The notes under the pieces are model-generated. The model saw only the letters and a list, made by a program, of their open reading frames with translations, made no database searches and was not told the origin of the DNA. From positions 4,141,739-4,205,738 of the forward strand of contig NC_081144.1 of NCBI RefSeq assembly GCF_958295425.1: a stretch of 64,000 nt of DNA, written 5' to 3'. A program made the position numbers and the translations under genes. The DNA comes from Solea solea (lineage: Eukaryota; Chordata; Actinopteri; Pleuronectiformes; Soleidae). Shown piece by piece: positions 23,795-34,388 of this stretch; the stretch's first letter is position 1; every line of letters begins with the position of its first letter.

Positions 23795-24205
23795 TAAATT
23801 GCCATGGGAATAATATACAACTCCTTGGGGTCACATCCTGGGGGTGTGTGTTTATAGGTCACATAGTCAGGCTTTAAAAGAATGTTTTTTTCAGTCAAAG
23901 TTATTATTCATTTTTTTTATATTTTTTGTAGTGATATAAAGTAGCAATAGAGCGTTTTTCTTTCCTTTTTGTTCATAAAAACAAGCCAAGTGAACTTTGA
24001 ACTGTGGCGTATTTCCAAATCTCACAAATTCAATCAGATTTTACACATTTTAAGCTCTTTTTGATCAGGTGTGTTTATAGAGTTTGGTGAATTTTTTATT
24101 TTTTTTTCATCAGATTGCCTACGTTGTGCTGAAAAAAAGGATATAAGACACGTTATATTGCACATTCTTATAGCCTTGGTATTTACCGTACGTTTAAACA
24201 TAGAA
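23795..24205 (+). repeat. Dispersed repeat B, copy 1
   Basis: Matches 56268-56605 in the same orientation over several ordered blocks: AAATTGCCATGGGAATAATA, CAACTCCTT, GTGTGTTTATAGGTCACATA, CAGGCTTTAAAAGAATG, AAAACAAGCCAAGTGAACTT, GTTGTGCTGAAAAAAAGGAT, ATAAGACACGTTATATTGCA and TTCTTATAGCC. This copy is longer because of T/A-rich insertions. No terminal inverted repeat or coding frame was found and I do not know the family. Confidence 0.8.
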
Positions 24206-24314
24206 AAGCAAAGGTTACGGGTTAATAAAAGGAAAGGTAACCTTAAATGACTTCTATTGTCATCTGGCACTTTAATAGAAAAATACAATTAAAGAAAATT
24301 AACTTGACCTTCAA

Positions 24315-24337
24315 GGGGAGGGGGTGGGGGCGGGGGA
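24315..24337 (+). other. Predicted G-quadruplex motif
   Basis: Four runs of 4-5 G are separated by single-base loops (A, T, C). This is the strongest canonical quadruplex pattern in the window apart from the plain poly-G runs. Confidence 0.85.
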
Positions 24338-24685
24338 TGCTGTTGGAGCAAGTTCAGCTCTGTTCCATAGCACATGTGTTTAGACAGAGAGAGGAACACA
24401 CTTTCATGTGCACTGTAAGTCCGAGAATAGATCGACAGAGGGAATAGTGAGCACAGAACCTGTGCACATGAGCAATGTTGATAAGAACTGTCACGTCGGG
24501 AGGAAGACGTGAGGAAAAGAACTCTTTTCTCGCCCATCCTGTTCCTACCATGGCTTTGCAGGGAGGGCTTTGTTCAGCCACGTTATTACATTATCAGTCC
24601 ACAGACAATTTGCTTGACAGTACTTGTAGAGAGAATTGTGTATATTGTAATGTGCAGTACACACACTCACACACACTGCTTCATC

Positions 24686-24697
24686 CCCCCCCCCCCT
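24686..24697 (+). repeat. Poly-C tract
   Basis: A run of C directly after CTTCAT, directly visible. Confidence 0.9.
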
Positions 24698-25643
24698 TTT
24701 CCTGGTTTCAGTTAAGACTTTTCTGCTCTCTAAAGCAAGCAGTGTTGTGTTACATCTGTCTTTTCACTCAGTCAAGGACAGAGTATTAGGAATCTGCTGA
24801 GGTGGGAGGTTTGCTCACACGTTAATTGCTTAGAAGAGAAGTAAGTTAGACATATAAGAAATGGTTGATGGGGGGGAAATAAAGAAAAAATCTTTTCATG
24901 TTGCTATCCACACATCTTAACAGGGTTAACAGCTTTGTACTTTTATATTGTCAAAGGTAAGGTGCTGCAGACAGCAGTATAGGAGTTACATTCCCATGTT
25001 TCTCTGGGTCCCCTGCATGTGATTCTGTAACCTGCGAGTGCTGTGAGACCCGGTCAGTGCTAATTACCTGTTGACCTATTCCCTCTCATACTGTCACTGC
25101 AGCAATAAGACATCCATTATAGATATTTCAAATGACAAGTCAGGAGAATGTCAGAGGAAGACACGGACCTTGTTTCCAATGGCTTTCCCCTTAAATATAG
25201 TTATACTATTTCATTAAATTACAAAGACTGTGGCCCCACAACTGTTTCATAAGAAAGCCAAAAAAAGCACAGCTCTCATATGAACGTAAAAGATCTACAA
25301 CGTATATTTCATGATGTTGCTTTATTGTTGAGCTGTGCTCAGCACTCAGCTCCTCCTTGCCCTGCTGTTGCTCTCTCTCTCTCGGCACACAACACATTCA
25401 TCAGTCACAGTCAGACTGACTGCCAGGAGCACTGGTAAAAAAAATAAAAAAAATCCTGCGGGATTGTTTCTCATCCATCTATAGTAGGAATTATGTGTAA
25501 AACAGTGGCTACCAAACACCAAAGCACAGAGGTAATGGATTAATATTCCAGATAGAGAGAACCTCCTCGAGCAAAGGTCCAGAACACAATGAAGAGAAGT
25601 GTTGTGTTTAAGTGCACTGTACATTTAAATGTTTCATATTAAT

Positions 25644-25955
25644 AACACCGACCGCATCGCACCACGGCGCGTTTGCACTTTACGTTACTGTAATTATGCG
25701 ACGGTTTGTGCTATCGGAAAAATACCAGTGGTTTCTAATCATTGAGACGTTGCACGTCAAAACTGACGTGTGGTTATTACGGTAAATTTCATTCGGGCTG
25801 TTGCAGGAAGCCGGCAAATCAGAGTCTTTGTCGCCAGAGAGGAGAGAGTTGGAAAAACACCTGTACATAACACATGTAACACATGTTACTTTCAATATGT
25901 TTTTGTTTTTTCTTCATTTAAAATGTTTAATACACTAATTTAACATGCAGTAACA
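25644..25955 (-). mobile_element. piggyBac-like MITE relic, 3' truncated
   Basis: Left end AATAACACCGACCGCATCGC is a decayed form of CCCTTTAACACCGAGTG. It is followed by TTTGCACTTTACGTTACTG, GCGACGGTTTGTGCTATCGG, GTCTTTGTCGCCAGAGAGGA and TAATTTAACATGCAGTAACA. These match the reverse complement of the 60720 copy in order. The last third and the right terminal repeat are absent. Confidence 0.75.
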
Positions 25956-26467
25956 CGCTGAGATTCGGCAACAATGCCAGCCACTTCTCTGCCGTCGGTC
26001 CTCTCTCACAATTTTCACATTGAATTGAAAGGATTGAAAAATAAGCACTCTAAAAGGATGCTCTTTTTTATGCTTAATTTAAGAAAGTGCAAGGTATGAA
26101 AGGTTTAATTAAGTCAGTAAATTACATCAAATTGAGTTATCCTTCTTCTTTGTATTGACTAAAAACAGTTTGCGCTCGTTGTAAATCTCAGTGCTGTCGA
26201 CATTTCACTTCTAAGATCAGACTTTGCTTACTTTCTCTGATTATCAGTACTATCAGTTGGTCTGCATGTGATTGGCTGAGTGGTGTCATGTGATGATTTG
26301 CAGCATATGTATCACATACACAGCTTCACTGGTCAAAACAATCCGTGGAAACAGGTCTCGGCCCAAATTGCAATGATTCGTCTCTGAATAAAACCACCGT
26401 ATTTACACCGCATCAGTCTCGTTTGATCCCTTTTAGGCGTACAAGTGCAGAAGCAGACACATAAAAA

Positions 26468-26484
26468 ACACACACACACACACA
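26468..26484 (+). repeat. (CA)n microsatellite
   Basis: About eight CA units. Confidence 0.9.
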
Positions 26485-29400
26485 AGGATATAAACACTGT
26501 GGCTGTACTGCATGCTCTGAACGACAGAGCTGTACAGATTCTGCATGAAGAATACAGATAATTTAGTCAGATAGCAAGAAGAAGTGATGTCAAACAGACA
26601 GGCCTTCAGATGAGGCACTGAGCCGCTCTCACTGAACTGACAGCCTCTGGCCTGAGATTCAAGCAGCATCAGGACGTCAAACTCCGCTATGTTTTGACAC
26701 CCGTTGCTGTCCTCAGCAAAAAGGGAGAGAGGCAAAACAGAAGCAAGGGCTTGTGAAAATCCACAGCCCATTAGTGTTAGAGTTCCTACTGAATGCACAA
26801 ACAGAACTCGCACAGAGGCGCACAAAAAAATGGAAAAACAAAACAAGAAGAGACACAGGAGAGAAGGCCAGTATTTTTAGATATTTAAAGACATTCTTTA
26901 AAGATTTTAGGAAATAAAAGGAAAGTTTACGATATATAGTATTTTGTTTTGGTAAGAAAGTTATTATAGAGAAAATGCTTTGTAATGTGTAAACATTGAA
27001 TCACAACCACCAGTAACTGGACAGGCTGGACTTGAGCAATTACTCAACAGCAAAGTCAATATTCCAAATGACCAATTAAGAAGGAGAGGGCCAATATTCC
27101 CAAAGTCTTGTATGGGTTGTATGGGGTCAGTCCCACTGCTTTATTTGTACAGAACAAACAGAAATGTTGTGTCGCTGTGGATGGGTTTCCTCTCACGGTT
27201 ACTGTATTTTTTATCAGTGCAGCGTTTTCAGACTTATTAAATGCCATTCACCTCAGTGTGGAATCCTGAAAGTAATCTTTAATAAATGTGACTGGAGAAA
27301 AAGTAGAGAAAAAAAAACAGAAAAAAGAAGTGGGAGTGAGATAGGAAGAAATTTAGAATGATTGGGCGCTTCCTAGAGAGGATGGGGAACAGGGGGGTCC
27401 ATTCATGTGGCTCTCATCCCAATAGAAGAGATAAGGGAGTAGAACTCAACTACCTCTGTAATTACAGTGCATTCCTTGGTCCTTGGAGAGTTTATTTCTG
27501 CGAACCCCCTCCGACAGACGTGGCAAGGGTTAAAAATAAGAGTCTAAACTAATCCTGAACACACTGTGTCACCTCTGCCATCTGTAAATCCTGTCAGGAT
27601 ATACAGTAACGTATGTTTCCAGGAAGATGGCGTGCGTGTGTGTTACACCATATGGCAAAGCCTAATCTTGGCCCCCAGAGGTGCGTTTGAATATTTGTCT
27701 TCTCTAGCTTCCTAGAATGGTCTCCATGCCATCTACTGTCACAGGAGCGCTGCATTTTGTGATGTGGTTTGAGTGATTTTTTCAGTGGGGAACCGTGTCT
27801 CCAACCACCACTGGCACATCTCCAGGTTTAGTGTATAGCCCACCTGAGACGGAGTCAAATCAGAGTAATGAAGTATGCAGCACACCACTGGCAAAGGCAG
27901 ATGACAGCGAAAGGATAGACAACAGAGGCTGAGTATAGCAGCAGCAGCAGAAAAAAAAAAGCAATATAGGAAAAGCACGGCAATGGGGGAGCAATGAAAT
28001 ATCGCACAAGCGTACAAAAATAGAGAGAAAGTAAAATAAATCTGTCTGAGTAAATGGGTGTGGGAAAGAAGAACAGGCCCAATAATTTAGGCCGGATATA
28101 CCCTTTATGGACAGTGTCTCCTTGGGTTCCCCTCTGTGACAGCTCATTAAAGTTGCATACAAAAAACCAGTCAGTATTAGCAAGGCATTTTCAGGGGAAA
28201 TATGGGAAGAGAGTCAAGTTCTCGTTGCCATGGCGACCAGAGAGGACACAGATGAACGTGGTCAGCAAAAATACTCGTACCTGTTGTTCCATTAAAGTTT
28301 ACAAAACTACGTATGAAAAAAAATATTTTTCAATTTTCTTTTTTTTTTTTTTTCATTCACAAAACACGTAAGGCAAAAAAAACCTTTCCAAAGGTGAAAC
28401 TACTGCTCTATATATTATTATATGTGATAGATGTTAAGATGATGATGATCTCCAGGCTGTGTGCAGTTTGTCATCAGTCAGACATCATAGCACTGTTTGT
28501 TTGTTTGTCTGACCTTTATTTTATTCCATTTCCCCGATCATCAGAACGGTTAACGACCTACAAACTAGTGTGTGAAATAAAGACACTCGAGCTGTTCCTG
28601 CCGTACTTGTTCTGGTTACCCTTTCCAGAGGGGAGTTTATTTCGCAGTAGTGATCAGTATAGTAAAAGTCTGGCTATTCCCCTTTTTCCTTATCGTCACA
28701 GTACAAAGACACAATTGGGATCAATGGCTTTTTGAAACTCTTATTGTGAAGAAAATATCCTCAGGTATTTCCTCTCCATTGACAAGTGGGGGAGAAAGTG
28801 ATGATTGCATTAAAAATCTTAATATAGGGCTTAATATAAAGTCGTCTGTCTGTCTGTGACATGGAAAGCAGGAAAAACTGTGGCACCATAATGATGCCCA
28901 ACTGTTGTGAGTGACAAATGTCATCCTGTGCTCTTTCATCCGTGTCTCCAGCTCTTCCTGTCGACCCTTTGAAAAGGTTGTTTGACGCCACAACCAAGGA
29001 GTTAACAATCACATCATCTAACCTTTTATTTTTTTGGCTTCAAGTGGGAAAATCAAAGACCGTGAACCAATGATTCAGAGGAGGTGATTGAGACGAGGGG
29101 GGTTTAAAAAGGGGGGAGAATAGTTCAAGAGAGAGGTGAGAGACGTGATTGACAGGGAAAAGACGGAGGTGACAGGGCGCTCTTTATTTCACGGGGCGTT
29201 CAAGGGGTTGTTGTGAAAAAGTACAGAAACAGCGGGATGTCAGGAGAATTGACAGGCCAATTAGTTACGTCTGAAGTTTAAAATCATCTTTCAATGATGC
29301 TATTCTGTCACGTGATCATAGACCAGGGGGGCAAAAGAACAACTAACGCATGGCAGCGCAAGACGGCGGACCCCAAAATGTCTAAAGGACGTATAAAGGC

Positions 29401-30551
29401 GTAGTCTATGGCAACAAAAACCCCAGACATTCAAAAGTGTGAAACCTCATGTAACATTAGCAGCCTTCTCATCTTTACCCGGCCGTGATACATATAGTAA
29501 TCCGTCTCCCAAGAGAGTTTGTAAAATACAGCCAGATATATACTCGTCATTTCAGAGGAAAAGTCCATTTATTGCCATGATGCTCGATGTAACTATAGCT
29601 AATAATGAGCTTTGCCGTCTCGCTGCAGTATAAGAGTCTCGTTTGAAGTATTTATAAATAAATGTTGTTAATCAGCTATCCAATATTGTACACATGCATA
29701 ATCAGGGCCAGGTGTTCTCAGGTCCACACGATGTTAAACAGACACAGGAAGCCTCTATTTTACTCTTGTTTAGTTCATACTGAAGTGTCCTCCAGCAAGT
29801 TGATAAGAGTTAATTTAATAAGAGGGTGGACTTTACGAGATGCTTCTTTCATGTGGCGTTAGGTTTAAACACAAATTAAACAAGCATGCAAATGGAATTA
29901 TGTCTGAGGCGGTAATCTCACTGGGGCTGGTTGGGAAATGTATGAGTGCACTGAGCAAGCACATCTAATTTCACTCTTTACAGACTATCCACTCAACTGC
30001 CTTTGATCTGCCAATATCCATCTCCACAGCTGCACACAAGGGCAGGACCATAGACTAAATAAGACACGCACACTTGCTGTTTCACGTCCTCTTGTTCAAT
30101 CAGTGTACATTCGGGGGAGTTTCTGAAAATACCTAATGATAAGAAGGTGAGTCAGTACTCTACGGCATTAGCTTGTGCCCTGGTTTTAAGTTAAGAGGAG
30201 GAGAACGTGTGGGTTGTAAAATTGTCTTTACTTTCACTGCTGCTGGCAAACGAAAGGCAGGGAGAAAAAGTTTAAATTTGGACGTTAAAAATCAGCCTCT
30301 TCAGGGGGAAAAATAAACAGGAGAACGTGTGCGTTTGAGTGTGCTTTTATAGCGACTGCAGGACGAGGATCTGATACACTGGGACTTGGCATCTCCTCTT
30401 TAATGAGCATCTCTGGAGATGGCAGGTGCATGATCAGCCATTCTTTTACAAGCTCAGCAACAAACAGGCCTGTCCACTCAGTCCCACTGCAATTACCTCT
30501 GTCATTAACACAATCAAATTATCAACAACACTGAACAAGTGATATTGCTAA
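26485..30551. other. No recognisable gene
   Basis: Long unique-looking stretch. Minor features are an A-run near 27308, a (CAG)n/A-run near 27940-27960, and A/T runs near 28318-28354. No exon with convincing splice signals was identified, though some short frames look protein-like (28721-29008, -). Confidence 0.4.
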
Positions 30552-30573
30552 TACACACACACACACACACACT
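30552..30573 (+). repeat. (AC)n microsatellite
   Basis: Eleven AC units. Confidence 0.95.
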
Positions 30574-31333
30574 GCATTGACGTCCATTCATATAGACATA
30601 AATTCTTAATGTAAGCAAATTTATTTTACTTAACTTATTAAAATACTTGGGAATTAAAAAAAGAAATCAACCCTACATTGTTATTGGAGGATATAACAAG
30701 ATGTTTTCCTGCTCCATCACACCTGATTGATTTCATCAAGGAAGCATCATTAGTTTTCGGATATTACTGTAGATGCAGGAGAAGACGGAGCTTTGTTTTG
30801 GGCATCGCAGGTCTTCACCCATGGGTCAAGGTTCACGATAATAATTTTTCTGACATGAAATCCACGCGTTCCTAAGATCTCGCCGTAACGCTCGCTAAAG
30901 CGGGTTTCGGATGTGTCTGCGGAAGTTACCAAATATACTTCTTTGTCCGGTCAAGGGTTAAGCCGTCGTCAAATGAGTTCAGACGCTCTCATGTCACTCG
31001 TGTCACACTGGCTCGGTGTCAGGACAGATGAAGGCAAACGCGACATTGTGCTCGCCGAGCGCGACTATGAAGACGAAAAAGTTTCAGAAGCGAATATTCA
31101 GGTTTTTCAGGTTCATAAGACACCACACAAACAACATTACATCGAGGCAGAATACAATCAACAACAGAAAAATGACCAAAAGTTACTCATTTTTCATCTT
31201 TACTTAATAGTCATTGAATTGCCTTTTCATATCTTACTCTAATGTTCCCTAAGTTGTCTAATTTTTTCCCCCTTTTAATTAAATTCCCTCCATTCTGTGA
31301 TATAATAGTCACTTAATGTGCTCTGAAAGTGCC

Positions 31334-31366
31334 TATAATAATAATAATAATAATGATGATGGTGTT
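31334..31366 (+). repeat. (ATA)n/(GAT)n trinucleotide repeat
   Basis: About seven ATA units grade into GAT units. Confidence 0.95.
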
Positions 31367-31896
31367 GATGATGCACGGTTAGTGGTATTGCTATAGTAAC
31401 AGTGGTGTCATAAATAGCAGAGTGGTTTTCACCGTTATTTCAACTATTACCACCAAAATATAGTTAATAAAGCAGTTATATAAAGCTGTGCTTTCCCACT
31501 GAATGTGACTGGGTTCTCCACAAAGCCCCAGACACCAACAGGTGAGCATGATTATTATGTTTACACTTTAAAGCCAGAGTGGTAGCTGGGGAAATCATCG
31601 ACTCTTCTATTTCATTGCAAATTTCTCCCTCTCTTTGTTTTCCCACTGCGGCTCGACTTTGTTCCTTAGACTATAGATAGCAAATGCCTCCTCTGAGGTG
31701 CAGGCAAGCATTTCAGAACCAAATAATGAACATATTTGGAATTTAAAACTGCAAAGGAAAGCAAATCAGTAGTGGCGTGCGCAGAACTTTCATCAGCTAT
31801 TTCAGGTTTCAAGGTGAGGGTGAGTTTGTGGCCCATTGGGAAAACCACAGTATGGATTACTTGGTGTTTTTCTGCATGTGTGTGTGTGTGTACTTT

Positions 31897-32065
31897 TATT
31901 TGAGACCTGTGGCATAAACTTTGAATTTGTCGGGAACAGTGGTCCTCATAGAGACCAAAACCTGGTCCTATCGAGGTGGAACCCCCTTTCTGAGCCCCTG
32001 GTTAAGTTTAGAGTTAGGAATAAGACTGTTTTAGGCAAATGAACGCAAGTCAATGCAAGTCGGTC
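31897..32065 (+). mobile_element. Fragment of a common fish interspersed repeat
   Basis: TTTGAGACCTGTGGCATAAA, GAACAGTGGTCCTCATAGAG, ACCAAAACCTGGTCCTATCG, TTTCTGAGCCCCTGGTTAAG and GCAAGTCAATGCAAGTCGG follow a family I recall from many fish genomes. The GTCCTCA and GGTTAAG words are shared in kind with 2363-2476. Ends are not resolved. Confidence 0.45.
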
Positions 32066-32646
32066 TGGTAAGATAAAAGGTAATCACTCCGGGGCACAAG
32101 ATGAGAAATGGAGAAAAAAAAGGCATCTGTCATTATTGGTAGATTGATCTCTGATTGAGTTAAAGTCTCGTTAACATCGAGTCATGCAGCCAGATTCAGT
32201 ATGAGAAACGCAGATAGAGCACTTAAAGCCGTTGTAAATGAGTTCATCTTTTAGCAAACCATTGGCTTTAATTTCCTGTTCGTAGCTGTCGCCAGCATCA
32301 CCCTCCTCCCTCCATGCATCACCTCATAGACGTGTTTAAGGAGTTATTCGGGACAAATGGCCAAACTCGACGAGCAGCAACGACCACTTTCTTCAACTGC
32401 AGATTTACTTGCCGACCCCTGACAGTATTTAAAGTCCTGGACTACTTTAACAAAGTTTATTCTCTCCTCTGAATTCATTTGAAATGCTAAATGATTTTAA
32501 AGTGCCGTGTGCTGCTGAATCCTTGAAAAGTGGTGTTTTTTGTTTTTGTTTTTACACAAGCGTTCAGAAGGTTTCAGGATGATTTAAGTTTTAAAAGCCT
32601 TATATTTATGCAAACATTCTGATTTTTTTGTCACTGAAATAAAACG

Positions 32647-32667
32647 TTGTTTTGTTTTGTTTTGTTA
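32647..32667 (+). repeat. (GTTTT)n pentanucleotide repeat
   Basis: Four units, directly visible. Confidence 0.9.
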
Positions 32668-33062
32668 ACTGCCACGTATCCCTTCTACATATTATGATTT
32701 TACTGAAGTTTGGGGAACAAGTGCTTCAGGATGGTGGCATATTGATTTTAAACGACGCACAGTTTAACTGAGATGTGTTCAACTCCTCTGGCTGTCGCTG
32801 ACAGATAACACTGAAGAATCACTGTGTTCAAAAATATAACAACATGCTATGCAAACGTAAAAATGTGGAGCCAAGGCAATCCTGGGGTTGGTTAAACTGT
32901 TCACCCAGCTGGAGATGCACAAAGCAGTGGAACCATTAGCCACACTGTGTGCTCACTTCGAGATTGAACATCAAAACTCCAGCACACAGACATAGAGCCA
33001 CTGCCCACCTCTCCACTGGGGTCTGCGATTCATCCAAGCAGGAGTGGAGAGGGAGGAGAAGG

Positions 33063-33248
33063 TTATTGGGCGTTCATCTCTTTCAACTCCAGCAGAGAGG
33101 CTGGGGTCGAAGTCTGCTTGGTGTTTTCTGCCGTCACAGCTTGCCTGAGGCCACGAGGAGCTTTATTTACTGGAGTTGACACACCAGGGGCGGCAGAGAG
33201 CCCTGATTGCTTCACGGCCTCCTTGAGCCGTGCGATGCGTCCACTCTG
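33063..33248 (-). CDS. Candidate terminal coding exon, unknown gene
   Basis: I do not recognise the gene. On the minus strand a good acceptor (GTAATTTCCATGTTCAG) ends near 33249. It is followed by an open frame with non-repetitive, mixed composition: SGRIARLKEAVKQSGLSAAP, GVSTPVNKAPRGLRQAVT and SLLELKEMNAQ, then a TAA stop at 33063-33065. The reading has a helical basic start and a Ser/Thr/Pro/Ala-rich middle, unlike the low-complexity frames elsewhere. The frame also stays open upstream of the acceptor to about 33431, so an unspliced reading is possible. No partner exon with a matching donor was found. It could be a real last exon, a decayed retrocopy, or chance. Confidence 0.35.
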   Translation of the reverse strand, partial: QSGRIARLKEAVKQSGLSAAPGVSTPVNKAPRGLRQAVTAENTKQTSTPASLLELKEMNAQ

Positions 33249-33857
33249 AACATGGAAATTACAGGATCCATGCTGTGAGTGTTGTCCATGTCCTCTTTTA
33301 AGGACGAGCCTGACGCACATCTGCGAGGAGGAACGCCGCTGGCACAGAAACAGCGCTCTGTGTGCAGGTGTGACTGAGGTCTCTAATGGCTCCACTCCAT
33401 CAAAATACCAGAGAGAGCTTAAGCACGCCACACAACACTAACACTCAAACACCAGGCACAACTGAGAACTGCCCCGCAGTTTCCCCCACCACTTCTTTTA
33501 ATGCTTCATAAAATGATGAGGAAGCCATTAGTAAAATCTCATCTTTGTTACACATTACGATGATGCACGGGCAAACTAAAGAGAGCGTGGAACATTATGC
33601 TGATCCACTCGCACTGCTCTGATACTGCATAAACCCCGGTTTAATCAAGTCTAATTGTCGAGATTATGAGGACTTGTGTATGTTAATGCCTCGACAAACA
33701 CCAACACTGGAGCAAGTGTTGTCCCTCCGGGAGGGTTTACATATTTTCCTCTGCTATTAGTACATGTTAAGCTCTGAATCAGCTGAAAACAAATACGATA
33801 ATAACTGGTGGGTCGGACGTTATCTACGACTGCCAATATCAAATGTTGTCATCTGCA

Positions 33858-33890
33858 TTAGTTAGTTAGTTAGTTAGTTAATTAGTTAGC
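33858..33890 (+). repeat. (TTAG)n tetranucleotide repeat
   Basis: About eight TTAG units, with one TTAA interruption near the end. Confidence 0.95.
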
Positions 33891-34363
33891 ACAGGACTGT
33901 CCGAGGAGCCAACAGACTCGCCTGTAAATAACATTACAGACATTCTTCAGACACTTCTGAACATTTTCATTCACGCTAATAAATAATAAAAGATTCACTC
34001 CAACCTGGAATTATATCCCCCCCCAATAGTGTTTCTATTAATGTTGATCGACCCGGCATAGCTCATTCATTGCCACTGCGACACGGCTCACCGCTCACCC
34101 TGTCCCTTCTTAGGTGCCACTGCTGGTTAGCTGATATATGAATAATTCCCGGTGGACATTAACAGTAAGAAGTAGGGCAGCGGATTCGGCTCCTCTTCCC
34201 ACCCTCGCTCTCAATCCCCTCATCAGCAGGCTGTTAATATTTAATTATACAAGCTTCATTTCACACACTCCAGCTGAAACCATGAGGTAGAGACGGAGGT
34301 GCACGGAACCACTATGAGGGAAGTGATGAAATGGAATACCGGGGGTTTGTCGAGGGTACGAAA

Positions 34364-34388
34364 AGGGAAAGAGGGAAAGAGGGAAAGC
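34364..34388 (+). repeat. GGGAAAGA short tandem
   Basis: Three copies of an 8-bp purine unit. Confidence 0.85.
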
